DNA from: Nitrospirales bacterium
GTDB lineage: Bacteria; Nitrospirota; Nitrospiria; Nitrospirales; UBA8639
Direction of reading: 5' to 3'
Assembly: GCA_021604105.1 (NCBI GenBank)
Contig: BQIW01000052.1
Location: 1 to 32,442, forward strand
Length of the DNA stretch: 32,442 bases
Of the stretch, positions 23,494 to 32,089 are shown piece after piece (positions within the stretch are counted from its first letter, which is position 1; the number at the start of each line of letters is the position of its first letter). Made by a program: the position numbers and the translations under genes. The notes below the pieces were generated by a model. That model saw only the letters and a program-made list of their open reading frames with translations, had not been told where the DNA came from and did no database searches.

Positions 23494-25988
23494 CTCGGAA
23501 GCTCGGCCTGGTTGTGGATCACAAAATAATCCAATTCCAACGTTCTGGTATTTGATTGCACCTCTAAGGTGATCGTATGGGAACCGGCGGAGAGCGCCTG
23601 TGATAATCGCATCGCTTGCGTCACCTCATAATCACCCAGGGTGCCCCCATCCTCCATCTCGATCGTCGCCTGGCGCCGGCCATCCACAGAGATCGTGACC
23701 TGATCACCGGCACTCTTGCCCTTTGTATATCTCAGACGAATACTCGGATTCGCAATGTCCTCGCTCAGGTGCACCATATAGTTTGCGTCCCCCGTCCCTC
23801 GTATCGTGTGTCCACCGGACGCCGTCTTGCGAGGGGATTTCAGCAACGTACCCGAGCGATAGTCTTCAGCCTGCCGGGTCACAAAGTAGCCGAGTGGTCG
23901 CAGCACATCAACTTTGAAAATCGGACTCGAAGTATTGTGCCGTGAATAAGCCGGCCGGTCGAAAATCCAGGAATCGCCTGGGATCGCTGTCCATTCCTCA
24001 TGCGTCGGATCAATCGGATACGTCTGCACGAGACCGGACGACGAAAGGGCCTGGATACGGGAGATATCGCTATTATCATCGGCCACCCACATGGAACGCA
24101 TGGTGACAAACGGAGCCGTGAGGGTGTCATACGTCACATCCGTCACACGCACCGTCGTCTTGCCCGGTTCGGCTTGGAGCTGCAATACCGCGGACGATCC
24201 GTTTTTATATCGCACGTTGATGGTCATCCTTTGCGGATCGATATCCAATTTCTCGATCGGTATGAACGGAAACAAGGCGTCCTCTGCCGCCGGCCCGATA
24301 ATCATCGATGATCCAAAACACACCCGTTCCTCCCGTCCCACCGGGGGTTGCGTGATAATCCGTGAATATCCATTCGCATAGAGCACAAATATTTGCGGGG
24401 GTGCATGATGGTCGTCCGTCCGTTTAAGAAACTGGATAAAATCGTGGTCCGGCTCCGATTGTCCACCCACGATATTCACGGCCATCCCCGATTCATAAGG
24501 CCACCCGGATACATCCATCACTCGAACCGCGACGTCGCCGTCGTTATAGATGTCCTTCCCGTCGAGATCCGCGATGTCCACAAAACCCGAGGTCACCAAA
24601 CTCGCATACTGCACGGCAGCACCGGAGGCGATGACCTGAGGGTTATCCCACTGCGGCGTGGTCGTTTTCGTCTTCGCCAGAAATTTTAAACTCTGGATAT
24701 CTGCATCGTAATAGGCAATATTCGGATATCCTCTCGCCGTTACCCCCAGCGAGGCAAACCGGCCAACATCCCCCTCCGCATCAAGAACGATCCCCGCCGG
24801 CCATGGGGCGGCGGCGGATTCTTTATAAAGATATTTTAAATCCTTATTCGTGGCATCATAATACGCCACATGCAGATCCCCCGCAGGACCAAACGCCGTC
24901 GACGTATATTGACCGACATTTCCCGCCGCATCCAACACCTCCGGTGCCGACCACCCCTGTGTATCCTGATAAAGGTATTTTAAATTTCCGTTGCTCGCAT
25001 CGTAATACGTGATATGCGGATAATGCCCTTCATACGCCCCGTTCATTTTCTCTGTCCACCCCTCATAGTACACGCTCATTGAAGCGTAGGTGCCGACATC
25101 CCCGACGGCATCCAGGACCACGGGCGCCGACCATCCATGGGCGTCATCGTTGGTAACATATTTCAAATCCTTCGCATCCGCATCGTAATACACCACGTGC
25201 AGGCTGCCCCTGGGACCTATCGCCATGGCCGCATGCTGCCCGACATCCCCGCTTGCGTCCAGGATCGTTGGGGTGGCCCATCCACCCACCATATCCGGAT
25301 TGGGCTTATAGGTATATTTTAAATTTCCATGATCCGCATCGTAATAGACCACGTGATGTCGCCTATCCCGACTAATACGCAACGAGACGTATCTCCCGAC
25401 ATCACCGGTGGAATCGACAATCTCCGGCTCGCGCCACTTCCCCTTTTCATCCCGGACAATATACATGAGGTTTTGTTTGTGCGCGTCATAATAGGCCATG
25501 GCCGGTGGTGCACCTAAGCCCACCCAATACCGGTCTGTCGGGGGATAAGCCAGCGACACATATTGTCCAACATCCGCATTGTTCGCGTCCGGCGTCTCAA
25601 TCGGATACCAATAGAAGCCGGGCGACTGCCAGACAAATTTCAATTTGCGTTGCACCGCATCGTAGTATGCGATCTGCGCTGTCGGCCGCATGTCCCACGC
25701 CTGTTCGCAGTTGGTGAGATCCCCGACACAGAGATCCTGCTGCCCGCGCTGGAGTGGATAATAGGATGGAAAGTTCGCGGTGATTTGATAGTCGGAGACA
25801 AAGCCGCCATAGATCGGAATATTGATATTGTCTTCTTCCGCGCACTGTGACGGAAAGCTCATATTCTTGGCGTGACGCACGGTGGTTGCTCCCGCAGCAT
25901 GAATGCTCTGCAGGCCTACCACGACCACACACAGCATCCCGACAATCGCCAGATTTTTTGTCTTACACGTACGCCAAGCCATAACCAT
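23487..25988 (-). CDS. Secreted seven-bladed beta-propeller protein with C-terminal carbohydrate-binding-like domain
   Basis: The 833-residue product has a signal peptide (residues 1 to about 32). Between residues 108 and 440 there are seven repeats with the core YYDAxxxxLKY, at 108, 166, 215, 268, 329, 377 and 426. Several are followed by GW-x-P-x-VLDA-x-GDVG-x-Y; seven repeats fit one closed propeller. A middle region (450-690) is beta-rich and unassigned. The final 130 residues (RQAEDYRSG to ELDYFVI) resemble CBM6/35-type carbohydrate-binding domains. No enzyme residues are evident, so a glycan-binding surface or exported protein is likely. ATG 25988 follows GAGGAG by 8 nt. Two inverted repeats lie just upstream. 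Confidence 0.85.
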   Translation of the reverse strand: MVMAWRTCKTKNLAIVGMLCVVVVGLQSIHAAGATTVRHAKNMSFPSQCAEEDNINIPIYGGFVSDYQITANFPSYYPLQRGQQDLCVGDLTNCEQAWDMRPTAQIAYYDAVQRKLKFVWQSPGFYWYPIETPDANNADVGQYVSLAYPPTDRYWVGLGAPPAMAYYDAHKQNLMYIVRDEKGKWREPEIVDSTGDVGRYVSLRISRDRRHHVVYYDADHGNLKYTYKPNPDMVGGWATPTILDASGDVGQHAAMAIGPRGSLHVVYYDADAKDLKYVTNDDAHGWSAPVVLDAVGDVGTYASMSVYYEGWTEKMNGAYEGHYPHITYYDASNGNLKYLYQDTQGWSAPEVLDAAGNVGQYTSTAFGPAGDLHVAYYDATNKDLKYLYKESAAAPWPAGIVLDAEGDVGRFASLGVTARGYPNIAYYDADIQSLKFLAKTKTTTPQWDNPQVIASGAAVQYASLVTSGFVDIADLDGKDIYNDGDVAVRVMDVSGWPYESGMAVNIVGGQSEPDHDFIQFLKRTDDHHAPPQIFVLYANGYSRIITQPPVGREERVCFGSSMIIGPAAEDALFPFIPIEKLDIDPQRMTINVRYKNGSSAVLQLQAEPGKTTVRVTDVTYDTLTAPFVTMRSMWVADDNSDISRIQALSSSGLVQTYPIDPTHEEWTAIPGDSWIFDRPAYSRHNTSSPIFKVDVLRPLGYFVTRQAEDYRSGTLLKSPRKTASGGHTIRGTGDANYMVHLSEDIANPSIRLRYTKGKSAGDQVTISVDGRRQATIEMEDGGTLGDYEVTQAMRLSQALSAGSHTITLEVQSNTRTLELDYFVIHNQAELPSQ

Positions 25989-26013
25989 TAAGCAATCTCC
26001 TCGCGTCTCATGT

Positions 26014-26031
26014 ATGAATATGACTATTCAT
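26014..26031. promoter_or_regulatory. Perfect inverted repeat before the propeller gene
   Basis: ATGAATA-TGAC-TATTCAT is a perfect 7-bp inverted repeat lying 25 nt upstream of the propeller start, in the position of an operator or a leader hairpin. A regulator of the sugar block could bind here. Confidence 0.35.
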
Positions 26032-26053
26032 GTTGACCGGGTGTTGACAACCT

Positions 26054-26068
26054 GGTGTGATCCACACC
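26054..26068. promoter_or_regulatory. Second inverted repeat before the propeller gene
   Basis: GGTGTG-ATC-CACACC (26054-26068) is a 6-bp inverted repeat with 3-nt spacer, 66-80 nt upstream of the propeller start. It is also within the gap downstream of the large glycosidase gene. Its role is uncertain. Confidence 0.25.
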
Positions 26069-26219
26069 CACACGCCCGGCTCCCACAATGTTCGTTTTCC
26101 CTTGGCATGCGGCAGCAGGATTCTTCCACAAGATAGTATATGCCCAGGAACCTACTGTCTTTCATCCCACTCCTTTCGCCTCACGCCTTACTCTGGACTC
26201 CTTACACCAAACCGGCAAT

Positions 26220-29200
26220 TTACCATTTGGCCATCAACGTGAACGTATTCCCTAACAGCCAGATCCCGTGATCATCCACACGGAAACTATCATCGCCCTC
26301 AACGACCACATGCTTAGGCTTACCCTTCACATGGATAGGCCAGCGAACATAAATTGTTCGTTCCGTGTCTTTTGGCATATCCACATCCAGATTCAGTCTC
26401 TGGTCGTTGTCATCCCACGTCGCCTGCATGGTCAGGTTTCCGAAATGCGTGGGAAAATTCGAAAGAGCAATGCCATCGCCCACAAGCCATTCGCGTGGTG
26501 TCCCAAACAGCAGGTTCAAAATTTTACTTTTATCCTCCTCCATCACGATGAGGCCCCGGACCGAATTCACATAACCCGCCCCGACCCAGGTATGTGGCAT
26601 ATCACCGATATACACACCCTTGCGGCTGTCGGACAGAACAACCTCGGCAAACTCATTCCAACTGGCCGGACGCCTGCCCTTGAACAAAATTTCATGCAGG
26701 TCGAAGGCTTCCTTACGATACCCGAGCGTTGCGAGAGCCAGAATATTCCGCACCTCGTAAGGCGTATAGGAATAGGGCGTCGAACTGGCATCCCGTTCCT
26801 TCACCATCCGGTCATAGTTCCGGAACGTCCGGTCCAGGATATCTGCCGGCAGCACGTGCCAGGCTTCCGTGGGAAACATGGCTATGGCAATGGAGGTCGG
26901 ATCAGGAGTGCCTTTGTCCGCATCCACAGGAATATAGTCCAGAGACTTCCAGGCGATAGTTTTTTCAATGGACTCCCTGACGCTTGTGGTGAATTTTTCC
27001 GACTCGGTCCTCGCCCAGTCGGCCAAGAATTCCCGTCCCAGGATTTCCGCCATTTCAATTCCGTCCGCCCAACCGCGAATCGCCCAGAAATCATCCCAAT
27101 AACTATGCATCGGGGTTATGAAACCTTCATGGCTGATGGACGGGGGCAAAATACCCTTCAGGCGTTCGCCGGCCTCAAGATGCTCATAATGTTTCGGATC
27201 AAGCGTACGCTCCCGCAACGTGACAATATACTTCATCGCCCGGTGAACAGCATCAAAATGCTTTTCCAGGAAGTCCCTGTCACCCGTAAAACGATAGTAC
27301 TCCATGATCGCATAGATAAACTGACCCTGGCTGTCCCATTCGATATTCCTCCCCCAACCGTCATACACTTCACCGCTGGTGAAGAGAATAGGAGGCACAA
27401 GGCCATCAGGCTCCACACGTTCGGCATACCAGTTCAGAAAATCCCTGACCTCTTCGAAAAAACCAAGCCGCATGAGGGTAGCGGAAATGACCGCGCCATC
27501 CCGCATCCAGGTCCGGTTGTAGGAGCGCGCGCCTGGCTGGATGACCACGCCATCGTTGTTCAACAGGATATAGGCAATCTGCGACTTCACGGTATTGACG
27601 ACGGCCTTGTTGGCAAGCTCGAATCCCACACGGTTCAGCTTGTCGGTCCAGAAGGTCACATACTCCTGCCGCAACGTCTCGAAATCCTCGGCCGTTTTCA
27701 GATGTGACAGGGTATCATGCAGGGGAGCCGCAAACACGACCTCCTTGGATTCACCGGGTTTCAATTCGAAGGGATAAGTCCAGGCTGCCGAGAGCAGACC
27801 GGTCCCGGTCTGGTCCTCGATTGATTTGGCATCGTCCTTTCCGTCTGCACCGGCGCTCAGCATGACCCCGCCTCGCAGATGGTTGGCAATATCCCCGTGA
27901 GCATATTGCAAGCCAAGAAAACTGTCGGCAGGCGAAAGGGCCAGATAGGTATTTTTGTCGTTGATCATGATCAGTTTTCCGGTTTCATGCACGTACCTGA
28001 TCGAATGGATCGGCGACAAACCGCCATGTTGCCACTTGGGATTGATCTGGGCGGGCCTGACCGTGACGATGAGATCGCCTTTCCGTACGGTATCGGAACG
28101 ATTTTCAAGCCGATGTCGCACATAGGTCATGCTGGCATCGACAGGGCCACTGGTAATAGCCTCGGATCTGAAGTGCAGTCCATTCCCCGTCTCCCATTTC
28201 ACAATAGGAGCCGGCAGATACCCGTCCTGCAATTCCTGGCGTATGTTCGCTGCAACAGCAGCCGAATACAGATTGTCACCCTCTTTGACATAGGGCATCA
28301 GAATGGGACCGTCGCGCCGGGGTTCCAGATTGCCATACTCATCAAAGAGACTTTCTTCGCTATCGATGGGGAGGCCAACCAGAGTCCAGTAGGTCTGATA
28401 GCCCCTGACATGTGGGGGATAATCACCGAAAGGAGCCCGCCGGGCATCAAACTGATACCGGATATACGGCGTGAACACTTCCTTGGGACCACGCAATGAA
28501 ATATCGCTAATCCCGAAACCGCCCCCGGCCTTCATAGGATCACTCAGCACAAGCCTGATGTAGCGGACCTCTGATGGATCTTGCGGAACAAAATCGGACT
28601 GCCCCTGTGATCCCGCCGAGACGGAAATAGAGGAAACCTCCTTCCATGCCTTGCCATCCAACGAAATGGCCATATCGACCGAACCGGCATATTGATCCCC
28701 CCAGTCGATACGTAATCCGGATATCGGCCTGGACTTGCGCAAATCCAGAAGCAATTCTGCCCGGTCAACCGCCTCGCTTTTCCAGACGGTATCTTTGCGG
28801 CCATCCATCAGAGCCGTGGTATTCGCTCCACCCCCGGCGATCACCGAGATATCGACAATCTCGTCGGTCCCTTTGATATCAAATTCCCAGAGGGAATTCC
28901 CCCAGGTTGTCGCTCGCTCCCGTGTATCCAGCCGGACATATCTCGCCGGAACGGGCCGGATATAAATATCATCCATCTGCCCGTCACCCTCGTCGTTGAT
29001 ATACACCGTCGTCCACACCTGGGCATCGGTCGAAACCAGGAGGTTGTATTTGCTCGAATACCCGTTCTCCCAATGCAGGGTAAAACCCGCGATCTCCACG
29101 ACCTTCCCAAGGTCAATGAGGGCCCACTCCTCATCCTTTGCCTGACTGGACCAGCGGGTCGTCATGTCATTATCCGCCAGATAACCCGGTAGAAATTCAT

Positions 29201-29339
29201 CGCTCTGAATCGAAGATGCGGTCACCTCCCAGGTGTCCTTTGCCGGGATATTCGATGTGGCCAGCGCGCCTGTCGCGGGCACCATCAACAGAACCAGAAT
29301 TGACAACAATATCAACACACGTCTTTTGTTAAAGGTCAT
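26220..29339 (-). CDS. Large exported glycosidase: two discoidin domains plus (alpha/alpha)6 glycosidase-like domain
   Basis: The 1039-residue product begins with a signal peptide (LILLSILVLLMVPATGALA). Two F5/8 type C (discoidin) domains follow: residues about 32-158 (SSKYNLLVSTDAQVWTTVY, RYVRLDTRE) and about 162-286 (VDMAISLDGKAWKEVSS, VRYIRLVLSD). After a beta-rich linker, an (alpha/alpha)6-type domain from about 560 contains SYNRTWMRDGAV (606-617) and NIEWDSQGQFIYAIMEYY (665-682), as in GH15/GH63-like glucosidases. IGDMPHTWVGAG lies near the C-terminus. It likely trims an oligosaccharide outside the cytoplasm. ATG 29339 overlaps the ATPase stop by 1 nt (TGATG) and follows GGGAG. Its exact CAZy family is not certain. 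Confidence 0.8.
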   Translation of the reverse strand: MTFNKRRVLILLSILVLLMVPATGALATSNIPAKDTWEVTASSIQSDEFLPGYLADNDMTTRWSSQAKDEEWALIDLGKVVEIAGFTLHWENGYSSKYNLLVSTDAQVWTTVYINDEGDGQMDDIYIRPVPARYVRLDTRERATTWGNSLWEFDIKGTDEIVDISVIAGGGANTTALMDGRKDTVWKSEAVDRAELLLDLRKSRPISGLRIDWGDQYAGSVDMAISLDGKAWKEVSSISVSAGSQGQSDFVPQDPSEVRYIRLVLSDPMKAGGGFGISDISLRGPKEVFTPYIRYQFDARRAPFGDYPPHVRGYQTYWTLVGLPIDSEESLFDEYGNLEPRRDGPILMPYVKEGDNLYSAAVAANIRQELQDGYLPAPIVKWETGNGLHFRSEAITSGPVDASMTYVRHRLENRSDTVRKGDLIVTVRPAQINPKWQHGGLSPIHSIRYVHETGKLIMINDKNTYLALSPADSFLGLQYAHGDIANHLRGGVMLSAGADGKDDAKSIEDQTGTGLLSAAWTYPFELKPGESKEVVFAAPLHDTLSHLKTAEDFETLRQEYVTFWTDKLNRVGFELANKAVVNTVKSQIAYILLNNDGVVIQPGARSYNRTWMRDGAVISATLMRLGFFEEVRDFLNWYAERVEPDGLVPPILFTSGEVYDGWGRNIEWDSQGQFIYAIMEYYRFTGDRDFLEKHFDAVHRAMKYIVTLRERTLDPKHYEHLEAGERLKGILPPSISHEGFITPMHSYWDDFWAIRGWADGIEMAEILGREFLADWARTESEKFTTSVRESIEKTIAWKSLDYIPVDADKGTPDPTSIAIAMFPTEAWHVLPADILDRTFRNYDRMVKERDASSTPYSYTPYEVRNILALATLGYRKEAFDLHEILFKGRRPASWNEFAEVVLSDSRKGVYIGDMPHTWVGAGYVNSVRGLIVMEEDKSKILNLLFGTPREWLVGDGIALSNFPTHFGNLTMQATWDDNDQRLNLDVDMPKDTERTIYVRWPIHVKGKPKHVVVEGDDSFRVDDHGIWLLGNTFTLMAKW

Positions 29340-30463
29340 CAGTGATCTCCCTGACATGTCATGAGGTTTCCGGAAGGTTTGTGGCGAAGTTCCTTTCCGT
29401 CTTTCCCGAAAAGATGGCAGTGGTCCGCCGCAAGACATACCGTCAGCCGGTCTCCCTTCGCGAAACCGAACTCGCCGGATGCGCGGAGGATCAGCAGGTC
29501 CTCGGCATCCGGCGTTTCCAGATAGACATAGGAATGGCTGCCGAGCGGCTCCACCAGCTTGATCTGCGTCTCGACGAGGTTGTGATCATCCCCTGTCGCC
29601 AGATGCTCGGGACGAATGCCAAGCGTAACCGGAGTATCAGGGGGCAATGCTCCGGCAACGCCATTCACCAGGATCGTCGCTCCGCTTTGCAGTCGGACCG
29701 TTGTGGTATCCTGGCGGCGATCGACCACGACCCCGGCCAGGAAATTCATGGCCGGCGATCCGATAAAGCCGGCAACAAAGCGGTTGGCAGGATACTTATA
29801 CAGTTCATGGGGGGAACCAGTCTGTTCGATACATCCATCTCTAAGGACCACGATCCGATCCGCCAACGTCATGGCCTCGACCTGGTCATGCGTGACATAG
29901 ATAATTGTCGTTTCAAGCGTCTCGTGCAGCCGTGCAATTTCATGACGCATCTTCACACGAAGCGAGGCATCCAGATTGGAAAGCGGTTCATCAAAAAGGA
30001 AGATTCGCGGACGCCTGACGATCGCCCGGCCAATAGCCGTGCGCTGGCGCTGTCCACCGGAAAGTTCTTTCGGTTTCCGCTCAAGCAGCGGGGTCAGGCC
30101 GAGCGTCTCGGCAGCCGCGCGCACCGCCTGATCAATTTCTGCGGCTGAAGCTCCGGCAATTTTCATCCCGAAGCTCATGTTGTCATAGACAGTCATATGC
30201 GGATACAGCGCATAGGACTGAAACACCATCGCAATACCGCGCTTGGAAGGCGGAAACCTCGAGACATCGGTCTCACCGATTTGGATGGTTCCCGTATCGA
30301 TCTCTTCGAGGCCCGCAATGGTACGCAACAGCGTTGACTTGCCGCAACCCGAAGGACCGACAATCACCGCAAACTCGCCATCGGCGACATCAAGGTCAAT
30401 TCCCGACAACACGGCCGTCTTGCCAAAACGTTTATGAATATTTCGCAGGGTCAGACTGGCCAT
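29339..30463 (-). CDS. Sugar ABC transporter ATPase, MsmK/UgpC/MalK type
   Basis: This ATPase energises import of sugars through a membrane permease pair. The 374-residue product has Walker A GPSGCGKST (36-44), the Q-loop Gln82 (VFQSYALYPHM), the signature LSGGQ (134-138), Walker B FLFDEP (155-160) and THDQVEAMTLADRIVVL with the switch His. The C-terminal TOBE-type regulatory domain follows (GSPAMNFLAGVV, LGIRPEHL, EPLGSHSYVYLE). ATG 30463 starts one nt after the GH1 stop (TAACATG); its stop overlaps the glycosidase start by 1 nt. The three genes are translationally coupled. Matching permeases and the binding protein are not in the window and are expected to the right. Confidence 0.93.
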   Translation of the reverse strand: MASLTLRNIHKRFGKTAVLSGIDLDVADGEFAVIVGPSGCGKSTLLRTIAGLEEIDTGTIQIGETDVSRFPPSKRGIAMVFQSYALYPHMTVYDNMSFGMKIAGASAAEIDQAVRAAAETLGLTPLLERKPKELSGGQRQRTAIGRAIVRRPRIFLFDEPLSNLDASLRVKMRHEIARLHETLETTIIYVTHDQVEAMTLADRIVVLRDGCIEQTGSPHELYKYPANRFVAGFIGSPAMNFLAGVVVDRRQDTTTVRLQSGATILVNGVAGALPPDTPVTLGIRPEHLATGDDHNLVETQIKLVEPLGSHSYVYLETPDAEDLLILRASGEFGFAKGDRLTVCLAADHCHLFGKDGKELRHKPSGNLMTCQGDH

Positions 30464-30464
30464 G

Positions 30465-31844
30465 TTACGTATGCACGGAAAGAGGCAGAAAGGGTTCGTC
30501 CAGAACCGCACCATTGGTTTCGATAATCTTCGCATAATACCGGGCTGTATCCTTCGGCGTGCGCTCAAGAGTCTCAAAATCGACATGAACAATGCCGAAT
30601 CGCTTGGCATATCCAAAGGACCATTCATAGTTGTCCATCAGAGACCACGCCATATATCCCCGCACATCAACGCCGTTCTCAATCGCGGTCCGGACCGCGC
30701 ACAGATGCTGGTTCAGGTAATGCATCCGTACCGGATCAATAACCCGTCCATGCATCGCTTTCGGCGGATCAAAAAAGGCCGAGCCATTCTCGGTGATATA
30801 CAGCGGCATCTCACCATACCGTTTCTTGAGCCAGAGCAGCGTGTCGGACAGCCCCTTCGGATAGACCTCCCAGCCGGTTTCCGTATAGGTCTTGTGAGGC
30901 TGGCGAACGGTCCTGGCTCGGACAGGCAAACAGTCCGGCCCATCACCTGTCACGGCACGCGTGTAATAATTCAGCCCGACAAAATCGATCTTCTGACAAA
31001 TAAGGTCAAAGTCCTTGGCAGGCCATTCAGGCCAGGCGTCACCGAAGATCTCCGTCATTTCCTCCGGATAGGATCCCAGGAGCGCGGGGTCAAGAAACTG
31101 GCGGTTCATATACGCATCCGCCCGATTGGTAGCCGCCAGGTCTTTCGCATCATCCGACGCCGGATACTTCGGCTCGATATTCACCACCAGGCCGATTTCA
31201 TGCGCCCCCACAGCACGATAGGCCTGAACGGCCGCACCATGGGCGCGCATCAGATGATGGGCGGCAACCGGCGCTTCATAGTGAGAGGAATGCCCCGGGG
31301 CCAGGACGCCATGCAAATACCCGCCATCCGTGACCACCCAGGGTTCATTGAGTGTCGTCCATTTTTTAACCCGCCCATCCAACCGCCGGTACATCGCTTC
31401 GCCATAATCGGCAAACCAATGCGCAATGTCCGGATTCAGCCATCCGCCAAGATCGTCCAACGCTGCGGGTAAATCCCAGTGATACAATGTCAGGAGCGGT
31501 TCAATCCCGGCTTCCAGAAGGCCGTCCACAAGTCTTTCGTAGAAATCCAGGCCTTTCTCATTCAGGCGTCCTTTGCCTTCAGGAAAAATACGCCCCCAGG
31601 CCACCGAAAACCGATAGGCCTGCAATCCCAGCTCCTTCATGAGAGCGATATCCTCGCGCCAGCGATGATAATGATCACAGGCAACGTCGCCGGTATCGCC
31701 ATTCAGGATATTCCCCGGCGTGTGGGCAAAACGCTGCCAGATGCTTGGACCTGCCCCATCGGCCAGCGGTGCCCCCTCAATCTGGTAGGCCGATGTGGCT
31801 GCACCCCAGAGAAAACCATCGGGAAATGTCGCGTGTTTTTTCAT
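30465..31844 (-). CDS. GH1 beta-glucosidase
   Basis: The 459-residue cytoplasmic enzyme hydrolyses beta-glucosides or related beta-glycosides. It has the GH1 N-terminus FPDGFLWGAATSAYQIEGA, the acid/base motif TLNEP (164-168, Glu167) and the nucleophile motif YITENG (349-354, Glu352). The active-site Trp motif is visible in AWSLMDNYEWSFGYAKRFG. The length fits bacterial BglA/BglB. There is no signal peptide, so it would act on imported disaccharides brought in by the ABC transporter whose ATPase follows directly. The start has AAAGGA about 10 nt upstream. It is the first gene of the coupled group after a 245-nt gap. Confidence 0.93.
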   Translation of the reverse strand: MKKHATFPDGFLWGAATSAYQIEGAPLADGAGPSIWQRFAHTPGNILNGDTGDVACDHYHRWREDIALMKELGLQAYRFSVAWGRIFPEGKGRLNEKGLDFYERLVDGLLEAGIEPLLTLYHWDLPAALDDLGGWLNPDIAHWFADYGEAMYRRLDGRVKKWTTLNEPWVVTDGGYLHGVLAPGHSSHYEAPVAAHHLMRAHGAAVQAYRAVGAHEIGLVVNIEPKYPASDDAKDLAATNRADAYMNRQFLDPALLGSYPEEMTEIFGDAWPEWPAKDFDLICQKIDFVGLNYYTRAVTGDGPDCLPVRARTVRQPHKTYTETGWEVYPKGLSDTLLWLKKRYGEMPLYITENGSAFFDPPKAMHGRVIDPVRMHYLNQHLCAVRTAIENGVDVRGYMAWSLMDNYEWSFGYAKRFGIVHVDFETLERTPKDTARYYAKIIETNGAVLDEPFLPLSVHT

Positions 31845-31973
31845 CTACTCTCGTCCTTTATGATAAATATGGCTCTCCCAAGGTTTTCGTGGGTACATCC
31901 TGTATCCCTGGGTCGTTCAAATTCACTTTGTGCCCCGCCCCTCCTTGAGAAGGTATCATCCAGAGCCAACGGC

Positions 31974-32022
31974 GAAGGATCTGTGTCCAGGTTGAAGATG
32001 CGACGGCTCGGCGAGATCCTTC
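31974..32022. repeat. Inverted-repeat element GAAGGATCT/AGATCCTTC
   Basis: GAAGGATCT (31974-31982) and AGATCCTTC (32014-32022) are perfect 9-nt inverted arms around a 31-nt interior, followed by CGGTCCCCTCAGGATGACATC. This style of dispersed element recurs in many bacterial genomes, but no second copy exists in this window, so its mobility cannot be shown here. It sits in the gap before the GH1 gene, on the promoter side. Confidence 0.5.
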
Positions 32023-32089
32023 GGTCCCCTCAGGATGACATCACCTTGCCGTAAATGTTTGCACGCAATCCCATTCCCAGCAGCCGGTT

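Noticed and set aside
26268-27707. Plus-strand open frame of 479 codons opposite the large glycosidase
   Set aside because: The minus strand carries clear discoidin and glycosidase motifs; the plus-strand translation is rich in His, Arg and Ile without any motif, as expected for an antisense shadow in G+C-rich DNA.
30462-31472. Plus-strand open frame of 336 codons opposite the GH1 gene
   Set aside because: GH1 catalytic motifs on the minus strand are unambiguous; the opposite frame has no ribosome-binding site or recognisable domain.
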